Both the position numbers and the translations under genes were made by a program. The notes under the pieces are model-generated. The model had not been told where the DNA came from. It worked only from the letters and a program-made list of their open reading frames with translations, and did not search any database. From assembly GCA_002368545.1 (NCBI GenBank), contig MTSC01000034.1, forward strand, positions 124,001 to 188,000: a stretch of 64,000 nt of DNA, read 5' to 3'. Below, piece after piece: positions 9,661 to 20,892 of this stretch. Numbering within the stretch: position 1 is the first letter of the stretch; the number at the start of each line of letters is the position of its first letter. This DNA is from Ramichloridium luteum (Eukaryota > Ascomycota > Dothideomycetes > Mycosphaerellales > Dissoconiaceae).

Positions 9661-10602
9661 ATGGTTGCTAATGCGCTTGCCTACCACCCGGTCACGGCGC
9701 ACTACCTGCGCTTCGTGGCCACCACTGTCGGTCGTGACAAGGCTCTGAGAGTAGGTTCAGACCCACGCGATTGCTCCGCCTTGGGCACATACGGGACACA
9801 TTGATTCATGTGCATACTTACACTTCAACCTGCTCTCTAGACCATCCAATACTTCGCGCGCTTCCTCGCGTGGTACCTTTACCGCACCAACCACCCGCAG
9901 ACGACCGTGAAGATTGCCGAGGCGACGAAGAAGCAACTCGGTGCCGTGCGCAAGGGCCTGCGTCTGGGCAAGTTCGTTGAGCACTTCAAGGCCGCAGTGG
10001 TCGCCGCCGACAACAAGTCGCTCGACCCGGTCCTGCGCAACCTCGCCATCGGCCGCCAGATCGGCTATGGTTTCTACATGTTCTTCGACGCGCTCGCCTA
10101 CGTCGACACGGCCGGCATCTACAAGTTCGAGAGTGCCAAGCGGTTGACCACCAACGCCCAGCGCGCCTGGCTCACCGGTATCACTTGCAACATCCTTGCT
10201 GGAATCTACACGCTCTACAACCTGCACTTGGCTGCGCAGCAGAAGCAGGCCAGCTCAGACCCGGAGAAGGCTGTCGAGCTGAAGAAGCTGGAGAGGTGAG
10301 TTGCAGACTTCTAGCCCTTGTTATTCTGTGCTCGCTCGCAATGGCTAGCGATGAGACCATCCATGCTATCTGGAGCTGGACGGGCACTACCATCAAGTGA
10401 TGTAATTTGATATGCTAACTTCTGCCTTTTCACCTATAGCACTCGCCGCACTACCCAGACTCAACTCCTCTCCGACTGCTGCGACTTCACTCTCCCGGCC
10501 ACCGGCCTTGGCTACCTCAACTTCGATGACGGTGTGCTCGGTCTGGCTGGTACCGTCAGCTCCGTTATCGGTCTGCGATCCGCCTGGAGGAAGACTGGTT
10601 AA
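9661..10602 (+). CDS. PEX11: Peroxisomal biogenesis factor 11 (PEX11)
   Basis: Three exons: 9661..9750, 9841..10295 and 10440..10602 (235 residues). The joined product begins MVANALAYHPVTAHYLRFVA and continues GRDKALR-TIQYFARFLAWYLYR, the PEX11 amphipathic helix region. IGYGFYMFFDALAYV follows, then a hydrophobic segment near GITCNILAGIYTLYN, and the last exon ends GVLGLAGTVSSVIGLRSAW. PEX11 remodels and elongates the peroxisomal membrane before division. Junction phases are 0 and 2; donors are GTAGGT and GTGAGT, acceptors TAG and TAG. Length matches the fungal family (about 235). An Mpv17/PMP22-type gene lies 9 kb away, which is probably coincidence. Confidence 0.96.
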
Positions 10603-11064
10603 GTCCGCTGCGCGGCTTAGAGAGAATGAGGACGTGATGATGACGGAGAAGAAGAAAGACGCTGCTTCCGCTGTAGCAAATATGAATACCCTGGTCAAAG
10701 ACTTGAAGGGTTAGGGAAAGGTCAACGGTGGAGAAATTTCTTGTGTAGAAGCATGTATTCCAATATTGATCGACTTCGACTTCATTCACGCCACCGGGAA
10801 CCTGTCATATCTGCTTTTGTCTTTGCACAATACTGCCCATATGTCGCGCCAATCTTTGCTTTCGATGCAAGGTACACTGCTTCCTGTTGGAGGTTCACAG
10901 CAGCGTCGATGGCTTTTGAAAACATGGGAGGTATTCTCAACAATTCTGACATTAGAGTGATCCTCCTTCGTAGAAACAGACTTGAACAAGGCTCTACAAA
11001 TCAGCATCACTGGTCAGGACTTCACTTGCACAAACAACGGTCAAAGAATTAAGCAGCTGTCTCG
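10603..11064. other. Convergent 3' intergenic region after PEX11
   Basis: 460 bp between two 3' ends. Nothing recognised beyond presumed 3' UTRs. Confidence 0.5.
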
Positions 11065-12195
11065 TCATGAGCTCGCTCCTGGTGCCACCCCAGTTGCGAG
11101 AGGTGCCAAACAATTATCCACAAACGCCTCCGCCTCACGACCAATGCGCACCATGTCGAGCCGCTTGAGCGCGTTCCGCTGCGCCTCCAGAACCTCAGGC
11201 TCCTCAAAGACGTCCTTCATCACTTCACCCTCCTTGACCCAGTACGCTTCCTCCCGCCGACGGACGCCAGGGTCCCGGACTATCGCATTGCGAAGCACGC
11301 CCAGACCTCGAACTTTGTTCAGGACAGCCTCCCACGCGCCCTGCTGGGCGCGAAGGCGTTCGGTAGGCGTGAGCGGCGTCACGAACATGCGACCTGTAGC
11401 CCCTAACCAGATGGCCCAGCCGAGCAGGGCGTCAACGGCGGCGCCGGCAAGTCCTCGCCAGAGGAGCAACTTCCAGTAGAAGAAATCGATCTCGGTGGCA
11501 CGCGTGCTCCGTCGATTGTGTCCGTCATCGTAGGTAGCTAGCAGGTAGCATTCGGCGGCGGCAAGGCCAATGCCGGCCAAGCAGGCGAATGTTCGCCATC
11601 GACCAGCGTCCCGTCCAGCGATGAAGGACGAGGTGGCGAATCCGAGCACAGCCAGATGGCCAAGGTGCGGGAGCAAATGAGCTGGAAGCGCGTACAGTAG
11701 GAAGACCCGGTTAGCATCGTGGTCGGATGGATGTACGAGGGTGTTCGTCAGGAGTGTCGTTGGGCCATAGCGGGCATATAGCAGTCTGGGTTCGAGGCCA
11801 GAACTGCCGTCGAAAATTGTACGGAGAGCTTCGTCGGCCGGTGTCAGTGGTCGGAGCGCAGCGAGTCGCGTTAGTAGGACGCCCGAGGAGGTCTGCAGAC
11901 GTGAGTGTGTCTGGCGAAAGATATTCGACGGATGGAAGATTGGAAAGGTGGAGAGGAAAAAGGTCACAGCGGAGAGGAACAAAAGTAATAATGCCCGAGA
12001 TGTAGCTTGAGGTAGGGGTCGAATCTGAGACTTGGGAGGATTGCGCAGGACCTGCACGAAACGAAGAATTCGCGGTAAGAGGAGTGGTCCTAAGAAGAAA
12101 AGAAGTGACTGGACACTGCGAATATGGTTAGTGTCAAGTTTGACTGCGTTCTGAGCCTGCATTTCCATCTCGACTCACGTTTGCCAGGACACCAT
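11065..12195 (-). CDS. Conserved polytopic membrane protein of unknown function
   Basis: Two exons: 12179..12195 (17 nt, MVSWQ plus two bases) and 11065..12115, giving 355 residues. The joined N-terminus is MVSWQTVQSLLFFLGPLLLPR. Hydrophobic segments follow at about residues 6-25, 45-65 (ALLLLFLSAVTFFLSTF), a leucine-rich HLLPHLGHLAVLGFATSSF stretch, a segment at FACLAGIGLAAAECYLLA and one near WRGLAGAAVDALLGWAIWLG; a charged tail follows. I do not recognise the family. The first ORF ATG (12168) is rejected because it sits inside the intron and would precede the phase-matched CAG acceptor. The architecture looks like an ER or organelle membrane protein. It is divergent from the TMEM170 gene. 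Confidence 0.75.
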
Positions 12196-12633
12196 GGTGT
12201 ACGATAAAGAGTATCTTGACAGTAGTGCTCAAGGAATCCCTTTGATGCAAACAATGTTCGTCCAGTCCCAGCCCAAGACACTGATCCAAGTGCTTGGCCA
12301 GCAAGCACTTGATTATGGTGACAATAATCTCTTTCAAATTGCTGCTCGGCCGAAAATTCAGAGAATGTAACTCTCTTGTTGTTGTCAGAAAATCATGTCT
12401 GAACAAAACATGGTCTTCAAGTGTTCCGACATAGCGACGTGGTATCTTCAGGGTTAGGCGGCGACAGCCGAGCCTTAGGGTTATGTTGGGTTCGCTAGGC
12501 CAACAACGCCGCAGCATCAGAGACCGTTTCATCAGCTTATAGTATCGGGCGATACTTACGGCATGGAATACTGACGTTCGTCGGCAAATATTATTGATTG
12601 TTCGGGTAAAGAACCGCCGCAGGTTGCACAGGC
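12196..12633. promoter_or_regulatory. Divergent promoter region
   Basis: 440 bp between the 17-nt first exon of the unknown membrane protein and the 5-nt first exon of the TMEM170 gene. Both promoters should lie here; no individual element can be defended. Confidence 0.4.
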
Positions 12634-13201
12634 ATGAGGTGCGTGAATGCCTTTCTCGTTATAGCTGAGGATGATATGTTGACACAACACCCGGCACAGC
12701 AACGCCTTCTATAAGATAGTGGTAGATCCACGGCCGGTCTCTTACGAGACACCGCCCTTTCCATCGTTATACTGGCCATTCCCGGTGAACGGCCCTCAGA
12801 CCTTCTACCTCTACGATGCGTTCGACATGTTCCTCTTTACGCTCTACTGGACCATCATATGCGTAGTCGGTGTACACCTGGTCGCCGGCGGATATGCATG
12901 CGTAATGCAGTATCAGAACTGGAAGCTCGTCTGGATCACGCCGCTGGTATTCGCTATCATCGGCGGGATCGAGGCAGTCATAGCAGGCAGCATCGTTGGC
13001 GGGCTGTGAGTGATTTCCCACCTCCTGTGCACTTTCCCGATAAGTGCAGCACACTAACCGGTGCCGGTCCTTGTTACTAGACTTGGTGGGCTCTATACCT
13101 TGGGATTCTTCCGCATGTCGACATGGATTCCACTCTCCTGGGGCATCATCAATGCACTAGTTCTGATTCTATCCTCATTCGCAATTCAAGGCGGTCTATG
13201 A
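12634..13201 (+). CDS. TMEM170-family ER membrane protein
   Basis: Three exons: 12634..12638 (ATGAG), 12700..13005 and 13081..13201 (143 residues). The product begins MSNAFYKIVVDPRP and contains PPFPSLYWPFP, a first membrane segment (FTLYWTIICVVGVHLVAGGY), a second (LVWITPLVFAIIGGIEAVIAG), then SIVGGL-LGGLYTLGFFRMST and a third (IPLSWGIINALVLILSS) ending FAIQGGL. This is the TMEM170 pattern of three helices; vertebrate TMEM170A shapes ER sheets and nuclear envelope. The first exon is inferred: the frame is open upstream to a stop at 12680 with no ATG. A 61-bp intron with GTGCGT donor and CAG acceptor joins ATGAG to the open frame in the right phase. The second junction is certain. Confidence 0.82.
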
Positions 13202-13384
13202 TCTTTTGCGGCCATTGCTTCACTGGGCCAGGATCATTTGGGCGTTCTCTAGGACGATCAACCACAAGGACTCACAAGACGATAACTCAAGGAGTCGCGT
13301 TTCATCATGACTACATACTCCGAACCCAACCACCAGTCGCCAAACGCAAAGTGCACACCAAATAGGGCCAGAGAAGGTTCCACC

Positions 13385-14671
13385 CTAGATGGTGACAGCG
13401 GGATTCTGTAGCTTGCGCCGAGCAGTTCCCACGCCATCGCTGCCGCCTTCCTGGTTCTCGCCCAACCACGGCTTCTTGGACTCACCAAGCACACCTTCAG
13501 TACCATAATAGACGAAATGGCCAAACAAGATCAACACGAACGCGATCGGGTAGAGGTAGTGGATCGTCAGACCAAAGACCTTGATACCAACAATAACGCC
13601 CCAGAAGTTGCCAGTCAACAGACCAATGTTGAAAAACGCCGCGGAAGCCATGCGGAAAACAATCGGCGTCGCCGTGTAGAACCAGGACAGAAGCAGAGTG
13701 TATCCAACCAGGTACGCACCGACCTGTCCGCTCCAGACGGCGTTGGCGTAGCTTTCCCGGTCGAAGATGGCGCCCTGCACACCGATGATGATCTGAGCCC
13801 AGAAAGCTAACTGGCCGATGACCTCATACAAAGGACGCTTAGAAACGAGGAATTCCTCGAAAACGTTGGTGAGACCATATGCAGTGGCACCAACAAGCGC
13901 GAAGAGGTCACCTTTCAAAGCATTGCTGGCCTCGCCACCGTTGGCGCCAGTGATGTGGTCCGAGGCTATGAGTAGTCCCAGACCACCGCAGCAGATGAGA
14001 ATACCAACATACTGAGCGATGTGGTAGCGCACCTTTAGGAAGACCAGCGAGACAACGACCACGACAACTATTGCCCAGAAGTTGATCAGCTGTGCGGAGA
14101 GAATCGTGGTGTACTGATATGCGTAGACGGTGAAATAGTTGCCCTGCACATCAAAGAATGCGAGAATGAAGTACCTCCATCCATCCTTGACGACGAGCTT
14201 GAACCATCCCTTGAGACCGTACTTGTAAATGGTGATGCTGGTGTAGATGGCGCTCAGGAGGACGTAGTTTAGAAGGCTTTGGAAGGCAGGAATTGACCAG
14301 TTCTCGTTCTGAAATAGGAGCGAAGTAATGGTATTGGTACCAGTGATGGTGACGGCCAGCGCCTGCGATAATAACAGGACAATCCAAAACTGCGGTCGCT
14401 TGAAGTATCCAAATCTGCCGCCCTTGCGCTCGAGTTCAGCAGCAGTCATCTGAATGGGCGCTTGGTCATCCGGGTTTGCGCCGACAAGGTGTACAGCTCC
14501 ATGAAGGCCACCACGCGAGTGATCGGCCGAGTCACTTGATTCTGAAATGATCGCGTCATGGTGGCTTTTCGGCTGCACCGTGAACTGCTCGATCGGCGAG
14601 GACGGCCGCACTTCCTCGACCGCCGACGAAGAGCCAATGTGCTCGGAAGCACCGCCTGCTTTGCTTGCCAT
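13385..14671 (-). CDS. SLC35F-type nucleotide-sugar/solute transporter (DMT superfamily)
   Basis: A single exon of 428 residues starting MASKAGGASEH. A hydrophilic N-tail of about 85 residues precedes about ten hydrophobic segments. Family marks of the SLC35F1/F2/F6 (formerly DUF914) group are visible: FWIVLLLSQALAVTITGTNT, the DVQGNYFTVYAYQYT loop, LINFWAIVVVVVVSLVFLKVRY, and the second-half repeat ALVGATAYGLTNVFEEFLV. These are Golgi or ER solute carriers of the drug/metabolite transporter superfamily; the substrate is not known for the fungal members. A further in-frame ATG lies 75 bp upstream, but the later start fits relatives. It converges on the TMEM170 gene with 183 bp between. Confidence 0.88.
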   Translation of the reverse strand: MASKAGGASEHIGSSSAVEEVRPSSPIEQFTVQPKSHHDAIISESSDSADHSRGGLHGAVHLVGANPDDQAPIQMTAAELERKGGRFGYFKRPQFWIVLLLSQALAVTITGTNTITSLLFQNENWSIPAFQSLLNYVLLSAIYTSITIYKYGLKGWFKLVVKDGWRYFILAFFDVQGNYFTVYAYQYTTILSAQLINFWAIVVVVVVSLVFLKVRYHIAQYVGILICCGGLGLLIASDHITGANGGEASNALKGDLFALVGATAYGLTNVFEEFLVSKRPLYEVIGQLAFWAQIIIGVQGAIFDRESYANAVWSGQVGAYLVGYTLLLSWFYTATPIVFRMASAAFFNIGLLTGNFWGVIVGIKVFGLTIHYLYPIAFVLILFGHFVYYGTEGVLGESKKPWLGENQEGGSDGVGTARRKLQNPAVTI

Positions 14672-15361
14672 GACGAATTTGATTTGAGGATACACCGCCA
14701 GATGGCTGTATATCAATCTTGTGGTAACGCTTGCGATTGAGTTCAATTTGCTCGGCCTGCCAACACTCTAATCTGACGCCAGTAGTGTATAGATCTGGGA
14801 AGCTTTCGAACCGGGACTGTGCTTGCGTGAGCGCAAAGACTTCCAGAAGTCGCTCACAGGGATGATTGAACACAGTAGCCGCACAGTCGCAAATAAAATG
14901 AGGTATGAATCAGGTCTGTAAAGAAGAGAAAAAAGAGCAGAGAAAGACAATGCCGATAATTTCTTCTTATAATAAGGTTTCGTTTCTTTACCCAGAAGTA
15001 GTTCGCCCACCATCTTTCCGCGACCCTAGAGCTTCGAGAACGCCTTCTACCCGCCACACGTGGGAAGGCGTGGGACCGCACGGACCACACACGGACGCAG
15101 GGCCGTCGCATTACGGCATGCTTTCTGCCAGCGCAAACACCATCTGACTGGTACCTCAGGAAGTGACATGTGGACTGTGAGTACATCTGCCTTTGTTTCT
15201 GGTGTTGTTCGGGTTGGCCCACCTCGCACGACATGCACTGGTGTCTGCTATCTCCTCTCTCATGATAAGCTGAAGACCGCATATCCGCTCTCTGTGCCGA
15301 AGAGCAAGACTGCATCGACCCAGAAACGATCATCTGCTTCATCCGTTGCGAGAAGGACTGA
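14672..15361. other. Intergenic region upstream of the SLC35F gene
   Basis: 690 bp. Several overlapping ORFs on both strands with no protein-like content. It should carry the SLC35F promoter and the 3' UTR of the hydrolase gene. Confidence 0.45.
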
Positions 15362-16590
15362 CTATGTTGCGAGGCCGCCAATCTCCCTCAAAACATCAGG
15401 CAGGGCTCCCTTCTCGAAATCCAATAACACCGAATCATGGTTCGTACCGGGATAAGACGTAGTCTTAACATCGACAACGTTGGACACACCGTCTTGGCTC
15501 CAAACTTTCGTGAAGTAGTCTCGACCGCCGTCCCCAATCATCACATCTGTTTCCCCGAAGCATAGGCGTACCTTGAGCCGTGCTGCGCCAGGCTCTTTTC
15601 TGATACGCTGTGATTCATCTGCTGCGACAGACTGCACGAAGTCTGCATAGTTTTCACAGATGCCCCATATGTCGCTTCCACCCTTTTTCGTGCACAAGAG
15701 TGCCTCCTCACTAATGCCCCTCGGTTCTTCCGCGAAGGAGTACTCTTTAATCAACTGATGAATCTTGGTAATTGTGGCCTCGCGGGTGCAATCGGCTTCG
15801 CCTAATTCGGATTGTTCTCTTGGCCCGGAGGCTGACCACAGGGAAGACACATTTGATGTAAGGAATCCGCCTGACCATGTTGTCGCAGGCTCTACGTGCA
15901 AATTCACGAAACGAGTTATCCCATACACCAGAGAGATCATGCCTGCAGGCAATGATGATACCATAGACATGAGCATGGCGTGTGAGTGCTCGCTGTGGAC
16001 CCACGGCCCTGGCAATCGTCAGCACGACCCTATTCCTCGGAAGGAAGAGTTAAGAGATACCAAGATATGCAACGAATGGAGTTTTGGGATGCAAAATGCC
16101 CCGCAACTGTCCCAGCGTATTGAGGGCATATAGAGTTCCGGCACTATGAGAGACGACGGCCACGTGCTTGACGTTGAGGTTTTGTAGGATCAATGGGACT
16201 GCCTCGATCCAGACAGTAATTCGCTGGGTAGCCGGGACTTGTGTCGAGCCTCCAAAGCCCGGCCTTGGGGAGTGTGAATAATGAAATGTCTCTTCCTAAT
16301 GCTCTCAGAGAAGTATCTCACCTGTCCACGCAAATCATCCTCACGCCCGCTGGTTCGCAGAGCTTATTTAAAAGTGCGGCGAACCAGCGGGTACTGAACA
16401 TTGGCCCAATGAAAAGGACGGTAGGAAGTGCGTCATTGTGAAAATTGCTGGTCGTGGAGAAGGTAACTCGCAATTTGTCATGGGCCTCGGTCTGAGGGAT
16501 CCACAGACATTGGTGGAAATTTCGGGCGGCGAGCAGGCGGATCGCATTCCCCTCGATGTCTGCTTCTTCGTTATTGCGTTTGGATGCCAT
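15362..16590 (-). CDS. Alpha/beta-hydrolase fold protein
   Basis: Three exons: 16322..16590, 16061..16263 and 15362..16008 (372 residues). The joined product shows the fold in order. First comes a strand and oxyanion region, LPTVLFIGPMFSTRW. Next are ICVDRPGFGGSTQVP and the nucleophile elbow HVAVVSHSAGTLYAL (a G-x-S-x-G variant, S-H-S-A-G). After that comes YLGPWVHSEHSHAM. An Asp-containing strand (RLCFGETDVMIGDGG) and a late His (PGTNHDSVLLDFE) probably complete the triad. Junction phases are 2 and 1, with donors GTGAGA and GTATCT and acceptors AAG and CAG. Fungal relatives are uncharacterised serine hydrolases; the substrate cannot be guessed. No signal peptide, so probably cytosolic. Confidence 0.8.
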
Positions 16591-17283
16591 GACGCGAGCT
16601 TGCCATAGAAAGCGATTTCGGTCAGTATTTATTGTATGGCCAGAATGTATCATTGAAGAGTCGTGTGGTCGCGCACTTTCCAGCTGAAGCTGCCAGTAAG
16701 CGTAGGCAGCCAGGATCGATGTCGATGCCGCTTGATTGGCGGGTACAGGTTAGCTCTCCAACGCGCGCAATTTCGCAGTCAAAGCAGATGGGACTACGGG
16801 GCTTCGGCATGTATATATCTTTCAGAAATTGCATTTATCTGTTGTCGACGAGCTGACCGTCTAGTATGTACAAATTAGTAGAATTTTCAGTGCATTTGAG
16901 AATGACCGCATAAGTCGACCATCGCTCTTCATAATACTGAACAAAAGTCAGCATCCCTGACATCCTTGCTGTGAAGTTGTTGATAATTGAAACGCAGTCT
17001 CGTGTAGCTGCGCAAAAATGCCTCGGTCCACATGCTCATCTCGCGCATTTGTCAGATGCACTCTGCTATGTGTCGGCATGGTGTTGACGGGCGTTCTACG
17101 GCCGCGGAGCTCGGTGCGATATCGCCTACCCATGCGACAGAGATTTGAATATACCGCAAGAGTGCGTTACTGGCTCTCATTTAACCTTATCGTGGAATGT
17201 CTGCGGAGCGTGCGCGTTGCTGGGCCTCGAATACGATGCGATGTTCCAATGCCCCCGGTGGCTCTCACCGAGATCTAGGTAGT
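16591..17283. other. Intergenic region between hydrolase and IMP1
   Basis: 690 bp with no recognised feature; hydrolase promoter on one side, IMP1 3' UTR on the other. Confidence 0.45.
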
Positions 17284-18049
17284 TCAGTCGTCGGTATCAT
17301 CCTCGGGAGCGGCCTTGAGCCCATTTTCGATCCAGGAGCAGCACGACCACCATGTTGATGGCGAGAAGATCGACCAGGACTCAAGATCAATCTTTGCGAT
17401 GATCTTTCCCGAGATCAAAGCCATCGGTAGAGGGCCAAACGCGCGAGAATCGCGTGAATGAGGTATATCATCACCAACAACCCAACAATGCCCTTTGGGA
17501 ACCTGTAATCAAAGTTAAATCTTCTCGGCTCAAACGGCCCCAGAATCACGCCTGCTATCAGCTCACCTGCAACATGGCATCACTTTTCCCTGGCGAATTC
17601 ATCAGCACGAAGTCTCCCTCCATGCCCATCACGCGCTTAACCGCGTACTCGCCCTCGCGCACTGGATGCTTGAAGCTAACGACATCGCCCACTACGACGT
17701 CGCGTCCACGACGGTAGTACTTGCTGATGATGACATAATTTCCGAAGGCTGAAAGTGTCGGCAGCATAGAGATGCCGTACGCAAAGTCCCCTTCGTAGAA
17801 GTAATGGAAGAAAATGTGTCCGGCGGCGAAGAAGCCAATGCCGGAGAAGGCGGTAAAGGCTAAAAATGCGCCATAGGAACGTGGAGAACGTTTTGGATAG
17901 AGAGAATTGTTGATAGAAGCGCTCTCAGTTGCTGTCTTGGGTGCGAGCTTTGATGATGCGAAGCGTCGTTGTGCAGATAATGATGTGGTTGTAGTCCGGA
18001 TCTGGAAGGGGGCCAGGGCTTGTCGAATATGCGGCCTCATTGCATGCAT
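17284..18049 (-). CDS. IMP1: Mitochondrial inner-membrane protease subunit 1 (IMP1)
   Basis: Two exons, 17567..18049 and 17284..17502 (233 residues), GTGAGC donor and CAG acceptor. A basic N-terminus is followed by one membrane helix (residues about 60-80) and the type I signal peptidase core. The catalytic Ser is at about 94 in GISMLPTL and the catalytic Lys at about 138 in YAVKRVMGM. The last exon supplies VPKGHCWVVGDDIPHSRDSR and FGPLPMALISGKI. These are the conserved boxes B-E of Imp1/LexA-like peptidases. The complex removes sorting signals from intermembrane-space proteins. The N-terminal region is longer than yeast Imp1, so translation could also begin at the second Met (18040). Confidence 0.94.
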
Positions 18050-18776
18050 TCGCCCGGATTCTGGATGATCACTAGTCTCTTCTTATCATCGGGAACCCGC
18101 AAAATATGCATATAAAGAGTATTGCTGATCCTGTTATCTGACGATCGGCATGGGAAAAGTGCGTTCAATCGGCCTGAGCGATGCATTGGTTGATGGTTTT
18201 ACGGAGGGCGGCATCAACGGGGCTTCCCAACCACGCGAGGCATCTTTCGACTGTATTGCAAGAGAAGCCCCCGTTTACGCATCGTATCGAACCGCATTGT
18301 TCAAACAGAGGATACGAACAGTGTGGATCCCCGCAGCGCAATATGTATAACTGAAATTGTTGGAGAGGAAGCGCAACTTTGTAAGAGCTGCAGCAGCAAC
18401 CATGTCCACGTAGTTGGCCGGAGCATAGTCCTGTAGGACATGGCATAATAATCGCGTGTATTGCTTGTGCCTCTCACTCATGTGTCGCGCGGAAATCAAC
18501 GAATTTGTCAAGTCATGCACATCACTAAATTACCGTTACAGACGCTGATCATCCTGAGCTAAGAAGAAATAACAAGGATTTGAGAAACGTAGCAGCATCT
18601 GCTCGTGGCCGGATCTTGAACCGATTTTCAAGACAACGCCAAGCCCATATGTTTCCTCGAAGAAAGAAGCACCTTCTCTTCTCGCAAGCGTCCCCCGAAG
18701 TAGTAACAACAACGATGCCGGAAACGTAATACATCAAATCCACTTCTCCTCCCCTCCTGCGGCTTCACGTCACGGC
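18050..18776. other. Intergenic region between IMP1 and the Mpv17 gene
   Basis: 730 bp. Contains the IMP1 promoter; short ORFs only, none protein-like. Confidence 0.45.
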
Positions 18777-19744
18777 CTAGTAGCCCGGTCGGCGCCCGCC
18801 GTCGTACTCGCTCCGGCCGTCGACCGTGCGGCCGCTGTCCTGGTACTTCCTCCGCAGGGCCTGCAGCCGCTTCTTCTTGGTGTGGGCGTTGACGTAGGTG
18901 CCGATGACGAAGCCGACGAAGTTGAAGAACGGCACCCAGGTCTCGTGGGGCAGGAAGGCCTGCGCGAAGGCGAGCGCCAGCGGCGACACGATCCACGATA
19001 CCTTCATGACGGGCATGAAGCCGGCCTTGACGGTTGCGCGGATCTGGTGGAAGGTGCGCGCGCCGGCGATGACGGCCATCGAGGTGAGGTAGACGACGTT
19101 CTGGATGGGCGAGACCTGTATACACGAAAGTATAGGTTAGCGAATTGATCGGATTGTGGAGCCCACATCAGGCGGCGCAGCGCCACAGCAGCGTGCATGA
19201 CTGACCACAAGGTTAGAGACCAGGATCTGGAGGATCTTGGCCTTCAGGCTGGTGCGGCCGGCGAAGAGGCGCTGCAGGATCGAGATCATGACGTGTCCGA
19301 GCGGAGCGCTGATGAAGGCTCCGTAGAGCGCCATCTTGGGCACGCGGCTGGTGAAGTAGTGGCCATGCTTGCTGCGATCCTTGGCGATCCACGACGCGAG
19401 GAACTCTTGCAGGCCGGCGAGCGTGCCCGAGGTGATCATCTTGGTGCGCAGCGGGTCCTTGTGAAGCTTCTCGAGGTACCACTAGTCGGCGCAAAGGTGG
19501 TCAGCGATCGTGGTCAGGAAGGTAGGTGTCGCCGCCGCGCGATTTGCGGTGAGCATTTGCGGCGGCGGCGACAGGCAGGAATGCATACCGCCAGGTAGCC
19601 ATTCGGACCAGCTCCACGCGTCAGAGCATTTCCGATCTCATGGGCGAGATCTTCCTTGGGTGCTGGTGCACCGGCACGTGGTGAAGGCGCGGCATTGGAC
19701 GTGCGGATGGTCTCCCTCCGCTCTTCGAACTTGACCTGAGACAT
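18777..19744 (-). CDS. Mpv17/PMP22-family integral membrane protein
   Basis: Three exons: 19589..19744, 19206..19481 and 18777..19115 (256 residues). The joined product runs from MSQVKFEERRETIRTSN through a Pro/Ala-rich N-tail to LA-WYLEKLHKDPLRTKMITSG. TAGLQEFLASWI, then the VPKMALYGAFISAPLGHVM block, LVSNLV-VSPIQNVVYLTSM and the C-terminal VSWIVSPLALAFAQAFLPHETWVPFFNFVGF follow. That order and the four helices are the Mpv17/PMP22 pattern (peroxisomal or mitochondrial inner membrane pore-like proteins). The 'W-x-x-x-Q' of the classical signature is partly kept as ETWVPFFNF. The first donor is GTATGC and the second GTCAGT, both slightly weak, but phase and family both support them. Confidence 0.88.
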
Positions 19745-20892
19745 GTTTGCGGCTATGTCGAAGCAAGTAGTCGCAAGAATGTGCTCTATATGAAGATGTC
19801 AAGTCAGTGATGGGGTGTAGGTTGGGCGAGTCGATGGCTCGTGAGCGAGGGGACGCACCAAAAATGGAGATGTTGTATTTTCGAGGGCAGTCGTTGAGTC
19901 GGTCGGCGGACGAGCCGGATTGTTTATCAAGTGACGGCGTTGTTTGCGGCAGGCGGGCGTTGTCACAGCGGACGGATCCGTGCGTGAGTTTCAGGGAGCT
20001 GCCTCGGGGTGGCCCAGGAGGGGATAGTGCCAGAAGCGCGTTTTCCCCTCGAAGCCCGCTCGCTGCGAGTCGCGGCCACGACGGCTTATGTAAACACCAG
20101 TGATTCTGTGCCTTAGGCATACAATGCTTGGCGCAATCGTGAGCTGACCGCGTGCGGCTGGCCGTGCTGGCTAGTCTACATGGCACATGGCACACCCAGC
20201 GACAGTCTTCACATGACAACGAGGGCACATCACGGTGGATATCGAGTCAGTGTGATCTCTCGCATCAGCGACGACGACATCTGGATGAGAGTGCGATACA
20301 AGCGCGACAATTGCGCTTGCGACGCGACGGAGAACTCCTGATCGCAGCGATTTGACGAGGCTGAATTGCGACACACAGCGGGCGCAGGCCGACCTCACAG
20401 CAATGGCTCCGGTACGTTCGCAATTCTTTTATTTATTTGCAAGGCTATTTTGGGGCGAGCGTGGCACGCGATTGTGGATGGAGCAGAGCGGAGCGAACAG
20501 CGGCAAATGCACGCGCTGTCACCTGCACGATAGCGGGTGCGACTACTCCTGCTGGTGGAAGTGAAGATCAAGAGGTACACGTCTGTACCGCCGCGGTACC
20601 CCTGTCGCGTTGCTACTGGGCACACATGCTGCCGTTCGGTCGCGCGCATGCAGACAACAGTCCACTGCATGTGCTGCTGTCTTCCTGTAGTACCCACAGC
20701 GACTGCGCCCGGCGCATCGGTTTTCTCACAGGCGCATCACCCTGTGCCCGACGAGGCTTCACGCGACATCAGCTAGCTGCCACCGCTGCGCCATCCGCCC
20801 ATTCAAAGTCCGGCATCCTTAACTAGGTGGCAACACATCGCCGACCTTGGCGGGATTTTGCGCGAGCATAATTTTGAGCGTCCAGGGCTGAC
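19745..20892. other. Divergent intergenic region, about 1.1 kb
   Basis: Lies between the Mpv17-type gene and the acidic nuclear-type gene. Short ORFs on both strands have random composition. No repeat or RNA gene seen. Confidence 0.45.

Noticed and set aside
14800..14830. TTCGAACC on the plus strand, tRNA B-box-like on the minus strand
   Set aside because: The T-stem does not pair and there is no acceptor stem.
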